From: Bacteroidota bacterium
Lineage (GTDB): Bacteria > Bacteroidota > Bacteroidia > Bacteroidales > GCA-2711565
Assembly: GCA_003353955.1 (NCBI GenBank)
Contig: PIVJ01000017.1
Location: forward strand, 1-41,555
Reading direction: 5' to 3'
DNA length: 41,555 nt
In this document: positions 8,608-16,574 of the stretch, in pieces
Layout of the letters: each line of letters opens with the position of its first letter
Numbering within the stretch: the first letter of the stretch is position 1
Position numbers and translations under genes: made by a program
Notes under the pieces: generated by a model
What the model was told of the DNA's origin: nothing
The model's database searches: none
Seen by the model: the letters and a program-made list of their open reading frames with translations, nothing else

Positions 8608-10116
8608 TTAAATTGTCGGAAAAGTTAGTGTAATAATTAATCCACCTTTCTCTACATTATTACAATCAATTTTGCCATTATGCTGTTCCATGATATTATA
8701 ACTAACTGCTAATCCCAAACCAGTTCCCTGTCTTATTTTTTTTAAGGTAAAGAATGGATTAAATAGATCTTTTATGTGTTCTTTCGGAACCCCAATTCCA
8801 TTATCAGAAATTTCAAGACATATTTTAGATTCGATTTGTGTTATATTAAAATGTATTTTTCCTGGAAAGTTCCCAATAGAGTCTTTCTTTTCTTCAATTG
8901 CGTCTATACTATTTAAGATAATATTTAAAATAACCTGCTCAATTTGATTTGAACTTCCAGAAATAAGTATTGGTTTATAATTATATGACTTTTCGATGGC
9001 AATTCTTGATCTTTCCAACTGAAATGCAGATAATAAAAGTACATTTTCTATAATTTCCTTCAGATTAATTTGAGTAAAAACTAGTTTTGGTTTTTTACTA
9101 AAATTCAATAATCCCCCAACTACAAGTTCTATTCTGTTAACTGCATCCTCCATAAGCTCAAGATAAGAAGTGTTCTGAGTAATGTTCTCTGGTGATTCCT
9201 TAAGTCTTCTAATGCAATTCTTAACCCCTGCTATTGGATTATTGATTTCATGTGCAAGGCCTGCTGAAAGAGTACCAAGTGATGCCATTTTTTCTGAATG
9301 AATCAAATAACGTTCAGTCTTTTGAAGTTCCTCATACGCCTCTTTTAGTCTTGAAACCATTTCTCCAAAACTTGAGATCAGAACATCAATCTCATCATTA
9401 ATATTAAGAATATTTTTCCATTTTACCAGGGCTGTTCTAAGTAAGGTTGATTCAACATCATCTTCCTGTATATCAAGCGTTCCAAGTTCAATCTTTTTAG
9501 AAATATTACTTATAATTTTAATTGGTTTTGTTATTATGTATGAAAAGAATAAGGCCCCAATTATACCAAAAACAACAAACATTCCTATCATTAAAATAAA
9601 CTTTTGGGAAGTATCCTTCAGGCTCTTTTTGTAATCTCTTTCGTATAGTCCTATTCTAACGAATCCATAATCACCATCCAATATTGGTGCTACTATATCC
9701 CATATTATAATGTTTTGATTATATTTAGCCTTAACTTTCAGCGTAGATAGATTCATTCCCTTTCCTCTATGTGATCTCAGGTTCACTAATTCTACAGGTA
9801 CAGTATAGTCAAAGGTGTGGGCTATAACATCGCCCTTCTTGTCAGTTATAAAAATGTAAGCAAATGAGGAATCGATGTTTTTTTGACTCGAGACTATATT
9901 ATTAAGACTTACCAGATCATTATAGATGATTGGATTGATACTTCTTTCGGCCATTGTAATTGCAGAAGTTCTACCATGTCTAGTGAGCTCTGATTCGTAT
10001 AACCTGTACACTTCAGAGTTGGTAATGTATAGGTTTATAATTCCAAAGATAGTTACTGTGGACACAATTGCAATTGCGAATTTCCAAAATAGAGGGATCA
10101 AAGTATTATTCTTCAT
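8608..10116 (-). CDS. Membrane sensor histidine kinase (ArrS/AioS/ArxS-like)
   Basis: A 502-residue kinase. TM1 is about residues 9-31, a periplasmic sensor domain about 32-171 and TM2 about 173-195. A HAMP-like linker and a predicted coiled region (to about 270) follow. The HisKA domain has phospho-acceptor H289 in AGLAHEINNP. The HATPase domain has an N-box (NQIEQVILNIILNSIDAIEE), a G1 box (DNGIGVP) and a G2 box (GTGLGLAVSYN). Its start overlaps the end of the PhnD-like lipoprotein gene by 11 bases, which suggests translational coupling and a joint sensing unit. The partner response regulator follows directly. The ligand is inferred to be an arsenic oxyanion or the substrate of the downstream enzyme. 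Confidence 0.92.
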   Translation of the reverse strand: MKNNTLIPLFWKFAIAIVSTVTIFGIINLYITNSEVYRLYESELTRHGRTSAITMAERSINPIIYNDLVSLNNIVSSQKNIDSSFAYIFITDKKGDVIAHTFDYTVPVELVNLRSHRGKGMNLSTLKVKAKYNQNIIIWDIVAPILDGDYGFVRIGLYERDYKKSLKDTSQKFILMIGMFVVFGIIGALFFSYIITKPIKIISNISKKIELGTLDIQEDDVESTLLRTALVKWKNILNINDEIDVLISSFGEMVSRLKEAYEELQKTERYLIHSEKMASLGTLSAGLAHEINNPIAGVKNCIRRLKESPENITQNTSYLELMEDAVNRIELVVGGLLNFSKKPKLVFTQINLKEIIENVLLLSAFQLERSRIAIEKSYNYKPILISGSSNQIEQVILNIILNSIDAIEEKKDSIGNFPGKIHFNITQIESKICLEISDNGIGVPKEHIKDLFNPFFTLKKIRQGTGLGLAVSYNIMEQHNGKIDCNNVEKGGLIITLTFPTI

Positions 10117-11032
10117 CTACACTTTGTTTCATTTTTCTAATGCCATTATAATTGGAGTCCACTCCCATTTGAAACTCATTTATTAGAAGCTTACTTAAAA
10201 TCGCTTGTCCAATAGAGTCTTTATGCATTGAGAAAAAAACATTCTCGAGTTTTGTTTTAAGACTTGGATTAATCGAAGAAGGGGTCACAATTGGAGGGAT
10301 CCCAAATTTCTGTGAGGTTTTAATGATTCTAAGATTAGCAACTTGAGCAGGGCGAAATTCCTGGAGATAATCAAAAATTAACCCATCAATAGTTGCCCCA
10401 TCAACAATTTTCTTCGATACCAACTGCATAGAAACATCATGTGCATAAGTATACATAGTAGAAGAAAAATAACTATCGGGATTTGAATTTATTTTCTCTA
10501 ATTGATTTATTGCATATAACTTTCCTGAATTTGAAAGTGGATCTGTAAATGCAAAAGATTTATTTCTTAAGTCTTCAAAGCACTGGACTGATGAATGCTT
10601 ATTTGTAATGATATATGCCTGATAAAATGGTTCTCCTTTACAAATAGGAACTGCTAAAATCTCTATGCCACTTATATTCTTTTCTTCTACATATGCACCT
10701 GAACAGATAAATGCAACATCTATTTCCCCGTTTCTTAATAATTCATTTACTTCCAAATAAGTTTTTCGTTGTTTAAAGTCAATATGATAACCTATTTTTT
10801 CAGAAATATATCGGAATAAATCTTGATAATATACAAAGGTTTCTTTTGGTGAAATCATTGCAGAAACAGCAACGCGAAGTTGTGGAGTTGTATCTATTCT
10901 TGCTTTTGATTGATTGATGCTGTCTAATTTGCTGAAATCAACTAAAGATGATCTCTGGTTTGAATTCGAATAAGGATTACAGGATCCTATAAGTAATCCT
11001 AAAAAGATAATGTAATTAACTAATCTTTTCAT
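10106..11032 (-). CDS. PhnD-like periplasmic substrate-binding lipoprotein (AioX/ArxX-type sensor)
   Basis: I start this 308-residue protein at the ATG at 11032 because MKRLVNYIIFLGLLIGSC gives a proper lipoprotein signal with the lipid-anchored cysteine at C18. The longer reading to 11137 adds 35 unlikely residues running into a repeat element. The mature part has the phosphonate/phosphate-binding (PhnD, SBP type 2) fold signatures: LRVAVSAMISPKET, GEIDVAFICSGAYVEE and FAFTDPLSNSGKLYAINQL. Proteins of this family bind arsenite (AioX) or act with ArxS/ArxR and present the ligand to the sensor kinase. C110 in the FICSGAY segment may match the cysteine reported as essential in AioX, but I could not align them. 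It overlaps the kinase gene by 11 bases. It is tethered to a membrane, not a soluble transporter component; no ABC genes are adjacent. Confidence 0.85.
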   Translation of the reverse strand: MKRLVNYIIFLGLLIGSCNPYSNSNQRSSLVDFSKLDSINQSKARIDTTPQLRVAVSAMISPKETFVYYQDLFRYISEKIGYHIDFKQRKTYLEVNELLRNGEIDVAFICSGAYVEEKNISGIEILAVPICKGEPFYQAYIITNKHSSVQCFEDLRNKSFAFTDPLSNSGKLYAINQLEKINSNPDSYFSSTMYTYAHDVSMQLVSKKIVDGATIDGLIFDYLQEFRPAQVANLRIIKTSQKFGIPPIVTPSSINPSLKTKLENVFFSMHKDSIGQAILSKLLINEFQMGVDSNYNGIRKMKQSVDEE

Positions 11033-11076
11033 TGATATAAATATTAAATATTCGATGTAAATATACGTCAAATAAT

Positions 11077-11203
11077 GAAGCTCCCAGCCGCAAGCGAACG
11101 GGGGTATCATGATGGATTCTATTTTATTTCGCTCCAAGGGGCGGGGAATATCACTTCGCCTAATTAATTTTGTTTCACAAAATCAAAGTCTCACTGGTTT
11201 AAT
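11077..11203 (+). repeat. Dispersed structured repeat, copy 1
   Basis: A 127-base intergenic element almost identical over its whole length to copy 3 at 33413 and related to copy 2 at 30698. It starts GAAGCTCCC and ends TTTAAT. It contains a GC-rich loop block (CCGCAAGCGAACGG) and a hairpin CGCTCCAAGGGGCG, in which the C-to-T change relative to copy 3 still pairs as G-U in RNA. It lies between the PhnD-like gene and the glycosyltransferase gene and directly abuts a gene remnant. No ORF in it resembles a protein; short frames across it look spurious. Confidence 0.85.
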
Positions 11204-11285
11204 GAAGATTGATCCAACGGATATCTTAAAAATGAACATTAAAATGACTATTGTTGATGGGCAAATAGTTTACCTGAGAGACTAG
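11202..11285 (+). pseudogene. Amidohydrolase C-terminal remnant
   Basis: The frame ending at the TAG of 11283-11285 reads MKIDPTDILKMNIKMTIVDG followed by QIVYLRD. That is the typical last strand region of amidohydrolase-3 (YtcJ-like) enzymes, which end in a V-x-M-T-I-V-x-G-K-I-V-Y pattern. Nothing upstream continues it: the frame enters the dispersed repeat. It is therefore a 3' stub of a gene whose body was lost, probably through rearrangement at the repeat. Confidence 0.6.
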
Positions 11286-11350
11286 TTATTTCCGATAAAA
11301 CGAACGACCTTTGTTTTAAGATAATTAGTCAAATTAAAGGAATTGAATCA

Positions 11351-12451
11351 ATGAAAAGCCCTGCTCCTTTACGAATACTTATTCTAACACATGAAGGTGA
11401 CATTGCCGGCTCAACCATGTCGGTTAGTTTTTTGGCAAAGGGGATGGCAGAAAGAGGACATCATGTAACTTTGGGCTGTAAAAAAAACAGTCTCTATAAA
11501 AGCTTATTAGAAAAAACGAATGTTATAATTGAACACATACCTTTTACAAATAAATGGGATCGGGTGAGTATTAGAATTATCAGAGACATTGTGCATCGTG
11601 ATCAAATAAATATTATTAATGCCCAATCTTCTTACGATCGTTATCTGTCGATTTTTGCAAAATGGCTCTATAAACTACCTGTTAAATTAGTTCATACACG
11701 TCGTCAAATGCCACTTTCTGTTGGTGGATTACAATCCTGGTTCTACACCAACGGTACCGATCAGATTATTGCAGTGAGTAAAGGAGTTAAGGATGCTTTG
11801 GTTAAAAAAGGAATTCCCGACAATCATATAACTGTTATTTTTAACGGAACACCTGCTGAAAAGTATGCAAATATCGATGAAATAAAAACGATTTCTTTAA
11901 AACAAGAATACGGACTTAATGAATCTGATTTTATTGTAGGAACTGTTTCCAGGCTGAAGAAACAAATCCAACTTTATGAAGCATTAAAATATATCGAAAA
12001 ACCATTAACTGCATTTTTTATTGGAATATCTGCAGATGATTTAGGTGTTAATCCCGACGATGCTGCAACCAAACGCCATCGCATTTACTTTTGTGGGAGT
12101 ATCGATCCAACAGAGGTTCTCAATTATTATAAATTATTTAATCTTTACGTACTTCCTTCCACTACTGAAGGATTATCCCAAGCCATACTTGAAGCTATGT
12201 TTTTGGCACTCCCTGTTATTGCCACTAAAGCAGGAGGAAATCCGGATTTAATTAAGCATAACGAAAACGGTTTACTATTTGAAGACGGAGATGTAGAAAA
12301 ATTAGCAGACGAGATTAGCTCCATTCGTGAAGACGATAAATTAGCATCCCGCCTTTCGGAAGCATCGAGAAAAACTGCCCATGAGGATTTCTCGATTGAA
12401 CGCACCATGGATAATTATGAACTGTTTTTTCAAAAATTAATTAGTAATTAA
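11351..12451 (+). CDS. GT4-family glycosyltransferase
   Basis: A 366-residue cytoplasmic GT-B-fold glycosyltransferase. The N-terminal domain opens with LRILILTHEGDIAGSTMSVS, giving the nucleotide-fold strand and glycine-rich loop. The C-terminal domain holds STTEGLSQAILEAMFLALPV, which contains the E-x7-E motif of family GT4, and TKAGGNPDLI for the nucleotide-sugar site. Such enzymes transfer a sugar from a nucleotide donor to lipid-linked or polysaccharide acceptors, often in LPS or capsule synthesis. No other polysaccharide genes are adjacent, so the acceptor cannot be guessed. It is an isolated gene after the repeat/remnant region, and the next gene downstream lies 640 bases away across transposase debris. 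Confidence 0.88.
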   Translation: MKSPAPLRILILTHEGDIAGSTMSVSFLAKGMAERGHHVTLGCKKNSLYKSLLEKTNVIIEHIPFTNKWDRVSIRIIRDIVHRDQINIINAQSSYDRYLSIFAKWLYKLPVKLVHTRRQMPLSVGGLQSWFYTNGTDQIIAVSKGVKDALVKKGIPDNHITVIFNGTPAEKYANIDEIKTISLKQEYGLNESDFIVGTVSRLKKQIQLYEALKYIEKPLTAFFIGISADDLGVNPDDAATKRHRIYFCGSIDPTEVLNYYKLFNLYVLPSTTEGLSQAILEAMFLALPVIATKAGGNPDLIKHNENGLLFEDGDVEKLADEISSIREDDKLASRLSEASRKTAHEDFSIERTMDNYELFFQKLISN

Positions 12452-12597
12452 CAACTTTTCAACAAGCCAATAATTACTAATCCAAATGGGGTAGATTTAC
12501 ATCTCATTTTAAGAAATAAGGTTCTGCTTTATAATGCTGTGGGTTTCATTGTTTTTATAACAAAAATTTGAACTTATAGGCATCCTATGAAAAATAA

Positions 12598-12852
12598 TTA
12601 GTTTGTTGAATACTTTAGGTAACCAACTAACCAACAAATATATACGTTCAGGCGAATTACCTGTTCGTACCTGAACAGATTGTATGTTAAATTTATTAAC
12701 CCTATAATTCCGGTTGCTCTTTTTATTCCTACAGATTTAACAGTTAAGCCATTCATGCTTTGCTCCATGAAACCAAATACGTGCTCTATCCTTGCCCTTG
12801 TTTTCGATTTCTCTTCATTTTCTATTTCTCCGTATTTGTTCCACCAGTCTTG
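12598..12852 (-). pseudogene. IS5-type transposase, C-terminal remnant
   Basis: The minus-strand frame reads KSKTRARIEHVFGFMEQSMN then GLTVKSVGIKRATGIIGLIN and LTYNLFRYEQ. This is the conserved tail of IS5/IS1182-type DDE transposases (RxRVEHVFGFM..LxNLxYNLFRYEQ). An in-frame TAG at 12853-12855 cuts it off, and the N-terminal part with the first two catalytic aspartates is absent. It is a decayed insertion. The open frame on the opposite strand over the same bases is only its antisense shadow. The rest of 12452-13094 holds one terminator hairpin and nothing else I recognise. Confidence 0.78.
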
Positions 12853-12940
12853 CTATAATATTTTTACACTCAGCACTTCTTCCCCATTAGATCTTTTTTC
12901 TGGATTTCCTTCATTATTTACCAGCATAATCAAAATGGGA

Positions 12941-12972
12941 AGGAGCCGAAGTCAAAGACTTCGGCTCCTTTT
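12941..12972 (+). terminator. Strong rho-independent terminator-like hairpin
   Basis: A perfect 12-bp stem (AGGAGCCGAAGT / ACTTCGGCTCCT) with a 5-base loop is followed by TTT on the plus strand. It stands in the debris between the glycosyltransferase and the convergent dehydrogenase gene. It may once have terminated a gene replaced by the transposon remnant. Confidence 0.75.
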
Positions 12973-13094
12973 CAATTCACTAGAAATTATTAAAAAACAC
13001 CTGATTAAAACTGATTATGCCTGAAATGAAACAATGTCATTTACAAAACAACGTAAATAAAAAAATTACCTCGAAATTTGAAATCTGAAATATA

Positions 13095-14234
13095 TTAAAG
13101 AATGTGTGAACTTTTAATGTAACGAATGTTTCTCTCCAATAAATATTCTAAGAAATAGTTAAAACAAGCCTCATGCTTTCCAATTAATTCAGGAGGGAAA
13201 ATCCCTTTCTCTGTGAACAGCCCATCTAAAAACATATTGGCTGCTGCCGTTGCGGTATAACCTGTTGTTCTGGCCATGGATGAGGTATTGGTATCCTTAC
13301 AATATTCGTCATACATATTATAAACGATTTCTTCCGTTTGTCCGTTGGCATTTTCTCCCTTTAGCTTAACCCTCATCACGGTTAATTCTTCTTCTGTTTC
13401 ACCTAATTTCCATTCGTTAAAAAGAATTTTACTGGTAAAATCCATGGGTGATACTTGCACTCCATTCACATCCACCTTTTCCTCGCTAAAAAAACCACTT
13501 TCTTTTAATACCCTCACATATTCTACATGGCCAGGATAACGTAAGGTTTTTTCTTTCATATTCGGAATATGAGGCATGGTATGAATTATTGACCTCAATC
13601 CATCCGAGTTAAAAGATTCCAAGGTTCCAACCTTATCAAACTCAACATAATCACAATCTGTTAATGGTTCAAAAACAACTTCTTCTCCATGTTGAACATA
13701 GCGTGCTGGTCGGGTATATTCCTCAATTACATCAATAGGGGAAAAAGGTGCTTTATAGTAAAAAGGCCATTTCTTTTCTTTAGGTAATCCCCCAACCAAA
13801 CACTCAAAATCAGTCAGTTTCATTTTTTCGTTATAGTATCCTAATATCACATTATCCATGCCCGGAGCTACACCGCAATCAACAATAGCTGTTACGTTTT
13901 TCTCTTTTGCCAACGCATCCAATTCTAAGGCGTTTTCGGAGAAAAATGCAATATCAATTACATTCATTTCAGCCTCAATAATAGCTTTCAGCGTTTCAAA
14001 ACCTAAAAATCCAGGCACCGCATTTATTACCAAATCATATTGTTTTATAGTATGCCATAAATTTTCTTTACGGCGTACATCTAATTGCTGAATTGTTAAA
14101 CTATTATATTTCTGTTTTACACTATCTAATACGCGCTGACTTAAATCGGTGAGTGTTACTTTATGATTTTTTGCCATATCTATTGCCATGGCACTTCCTA
14201 CCATACCGGCACCTAATATAATTACATTACTCAT
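13095..14234 (-). CDS. Saccharopine dehydrogenase-like NAD(P)-dependent oxidoreductase
   Basis: A 379-residue protein. The Rossmann N-terminus VIILGAGMVGSAMAIDMA (G8-x-G10-x2-G13) binds NAD(P), followed by LTDLSQRVLDSV for the adenosine ribose. The middle carries DCGVAPGMDNVILGYY and KKWPFYYKAPFSPIDVIEEY, typical of bacterial saccharopine-dehydrogenase-like or lysine 6-dehydrogenase-type enzymes. The C-terminal catalytic domain includes MARTTGYTATAAANMFLDG. It probably oxidises or reduces a lysine-derived or similar amino-acid imine; the exact substrate cannot be read from sequence. It is a single gene, divergent from the helicase gene, with a 251-base shared upstream region in which I saw no clear operator. 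Confidence 0.88.
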   Translation of the reverse strand: MSNVIILGAGMVGSAMAIDMAKNHKVTLTDLSQRVLDSVKQKYNSLTIQQLDVRRKENLWHTIKQYDLVINAVPGFLGFETLKAIIEAEMNVIDIAFFSENALELDALAKEKNVTAIVDCGVAPGMDNVILGYYNEKMKLTDFECLVGGLPKEKKWPFYYKAPFSPIDVIEEYTRPARYVQHGEEVVFEPLTDCDYVEFDKVGTLESFNSDGLRSIIHTMPHIPNMKEKTLRYPGHVEYVRVLKESGFFSEEKVDVNGVQVSPMDFTSKILFNEWKLGETEEELTVMRVKLKGENANGQTEEIVYNMYDEYCKDTNTSSMARTTGYTATAAANMFLDGLFTEKGIFPPELIGKHEACFNYFLEYLLERNIRYIKSSHIL

Positions 14235-14485
14235 GTTAAAAATTTTAAAGGTTAAAAAGATGTTTAAAAATATAAGATAAAAAGTAGTAGAATGGCCTTA
14301 TAAGCCGGGAATTAAAATCCAGGGCATTTCAATGATGCTAAGTACTTTTTTGATCATCATTATGCAAAGATGCAAATTATCACATCAATAAAATTCTTTA
14401 TTTCACTGATTTCAAACTATTTTACTCAATTGGTAATTTGCCCCAATAAAAACCCGATCTTTGCAAAAATTTTGAAAACAAATAA

Positions 14486-16336
14486 ATGAACACATTCGAA
14501 AATACCGGTCTGCATACCGGAATCCTCAAAGCAGTCCAGGAACTAGGCTTTGAAAACCCAACTCCTATACAGGCAAAGAGCATCCCACACTTATTAACAT
14601 CCGATCAGGATTTACTTGCTTTTGCCCAAACAGGAACAGGAAAAACTGCCGCTTTTGGATTACCTGCAATCCATCTTACTGATATCGAAGATCGAAGTAC
14701 TCAAACGCTCGTACTCTGTCCCACCAGAGAATTGTGCATGCAGATTGTAAAAGATATTACCAATTACGCAAAATACAGCCCGGGGCTTGGTGTTGTAGCT
14801 GTTTATGGCGGTGCCAGTATGGATACTCAAATTAAGGCCTTAAAAAAAGGAGCCCAGATTGTTGTAGCAACACCGGGCAGAGCAAAAGATTTAATCAGTC
14901 GAAAAAAATTATTATTGGGCAAAGTAGCCCGCGTAGTTCTCGACGAGGCTGACGAAATGTTATCGATGGGTTTTAAAGAGGATCTTAATGAAATTTTAAG
15001 CGAAACTCCGGATAGCAAACAAACCTTATTATTTTCGGCAACCATGTCGAAAGAAGTGATTGCCATTACTAAAAAATACATGAACAATCCTGTAGAGATT
15101 GCTGCAACACAAAAAAATACAGCTGCTGAAAATGTGAAGCATATGTATTATATGGTTCAGGCGAAAGATCGATACGAAGCGTTGAAACGAGTTTCCGATA
15201 TGAATCCAAAAATTTATGGGATTGTATTTTGCCGTACCCGTCGTGAAACCAAAGAGATTGCCAGTAAATTTATGCAGGATGGCTATAATGCCGATGCATT
15301 GCATGGAGAGCTCTCACAAGCCCAACGTGATGAAGTAATGAGTAGATTTAGAAAAGGGCAACTCCAATTATTGATTGCTACTGATGTTGCTGCACGTGGA
15401 TTGGACGTTACTGAATTAACACACATCATCAACTTCAATTTACCTGACGATGCAGAAATATATATTCACCGCAGTGGAAGAACAGGCAGAGCAGGAAAAA
15501 GTGGAACATCGATTTCCATTGTTCACACCCGTGAGAGTGGAAAGATAAGGGATATTGAAAGGAAATTTGGAATTAGATTCTCCAAAGAAGTTGTGCCGAG
15601 TGGCATTGATATTTGTAAAAAACAGCTCTATTCTCTCATAGATAAAATTGAGAAAGCAGAAGTTAATGAAGCCCAAATCGAACCTTTCCTTGAGGTCATT
15701 TATAAAAAATTAGAATGGTTGAGTCGTGAAGAATTAATCAAACATTTTGTTTCGGCAGAGTTTAACCGATTTTTGTCTTATTATAAAAACGCCCGCGATC
15801 TGAATGTTGCGGAACGTTCATCAAGAGAAAAAGATAATAAAGAAAGAGGCCGGAATGATGGAAGAACCCGCGATGACAGAGGTGGCAGAAGTCGTCGGGA
15901 AGATGGAAGGCTAAAAACTGAAAAGAGAAGAGAATCCTTTACACGACTTTACATTAATGCCGGTACCAAAAACAAATTGAGTCCAACACTATTAATCGGG
16001 TTGATTAACGATGCTATTGGTTCTGGAAGTGCCGATATTGGCAAAATCGATATTATGCGGAATTTCTCCTTTTTCGAAGTTGAAAACAAGATGTATGATA
16101 AAGTCATTAAATCTTTGAATGGGAAAGATCTTGATGGGGAACCAATATTAATTGAAGTTTCACAAAACAGCCCACAAGAAACTTCATTTGAAAAGAAGAA
16201 ATCTTCTAAATCTAAAGATTATGGTGGTCACAGAAGAGATGGCAGAAGAAGTGGCAGAGATGTACGTAGTTCAGGTGGTGGCGACAGGCGAAGCAAAGGT
16301 GGTGACAGCCGTAAAAAACGTAAAAGCAGAGATTAA
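14486..16336 (+). CDS. deaD: DEAD-box ATP-dependent RNA helicase with DbpA-type RNA-binding domain
   Basis: A 616-residue cytoplasmic RNA helicase. Motifs in order are the Q motif GFENPTPIQ (21-29), AQTGTGKT (47-54), PTRELCMQ, TPGRAKDL, DEAD (153-156), SAT (184-186), FCRTRRE, ATDVAARGLD and HRSGRTGRAGK. After the RecA domains comes a basic, Arg/Asp/Gly-rich linker (about 445-485). A DbpA-type RNA-binding fold follows (FTRLYINAGTKNKLSPTLLI, residues 485 on), then a Gly/Arg-rich tail. The layout matches CsdA/DeaD proteins used in ribosome assembly and cold adaptation. A possible promoter lies near GATCTTTGC just upstream, but its fit is imperfect. It stands alone, with 238 bases to the next, convergent gene. 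Confidence 0.92.
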   Translation: MNTFENTGLHTGILKAVQELGFENPTPIQAKSIPHLLTSDQDLLAFAQTGTGKTAAFGLPAIHLTDIEDRSTQTLVLCPTRELCMQIVKDITNYAKYSPGLGVVAVYGGASMDTQIKALKKGAQIVVATPGRAKDLISRKKLLLGKVARVVLDEADEMLSMGFKEDLNEILSETPDSKQTLLFSATMSKEVIAITKKYMNNPVEIAATQKNTAAENVKHMYYMVQAKDRYEALKRVSDMNPKIYGIVFCRTRRETKEIASKFMQDGYNADALHGELSQAQRDEVMSRFRKGQLQLLIATDVAARGLDVTELTHIINFNLPDDAEIYIHRSGRTGRAGKSGTSISIVHTRESGKIRDIERKFGIRFSKEVVPSGIDICKKQLYSLIDKIEKAEVNEAQIEPFLEVIYKKLEWLSREELIKHFVSAEFNRFLSYYKNARDLNVAERSSREKDNKERGRNDGRTRDDRGGRSRREDGRLKTEKRRESFTRLYINAGTKNKLSPTLLIGLINDAIGSGSADIGKIDIMRNFSFFEVENKMYDKVIKSLNGKDLDGEPILIEVSQNSPQETSFEKKKSSKSKDYGGHRRDGRRSGRDVRSSGGGDRRSKGGDSRKKRKSRD

Positions 16337-16396
16337 GTTTTCTTAATACTGATAATTTCCTGCAATGGATTTTAAAGAATTGCTTCCTTCGATACT

Positions 16397-16414
16397 ATCC
16401 CGATAAATCGGGAT
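16397..16414. repeat. Small inverted repeat in intergenic region
   Basis: ATCCCGA-TAAA-TCGGGAT forms a 7-bp stem with a 4-base loop. It is followed at 16437-16454 by two tandem copies of GGGCGCTG with a 1-base spacer. It lies between convergent genes and lacks a T-run, so it is not a convincing terminator. It looks like part of an intergenic repeat. The remainder of 16337-16574 shows nothing else. Confidence 0.5.
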
Positions 16415-16574
16415 CACTCAGGGAGCGATATAACAAGGGCGCTGAGGGCGCTGTGAAGCAGGATGCATCGAAACGCCCACCATATAGTTCCATTCATTCA
16501 TGACACATAAACCTTACTCCTAAAAAAAACCTCGATAAAAAAAAGGGTCTTTTCAATTAACAATGAACCTATTA

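Noticed and set aside
11033-11137. N-terminal extension of the PhnD-like protein
   Set aside because: The extra 35 residues come from the dispersed repeat and would bury the lipoprotein signal; the ATG at 11032 gives a normal lipobox.
12680-13024. 114-codon plus-strand open frame
   Set aside because: It is the complement of the IS5-type transposase tail, read through a terminator hairpin; the minus-strand frame is the recognisable one.
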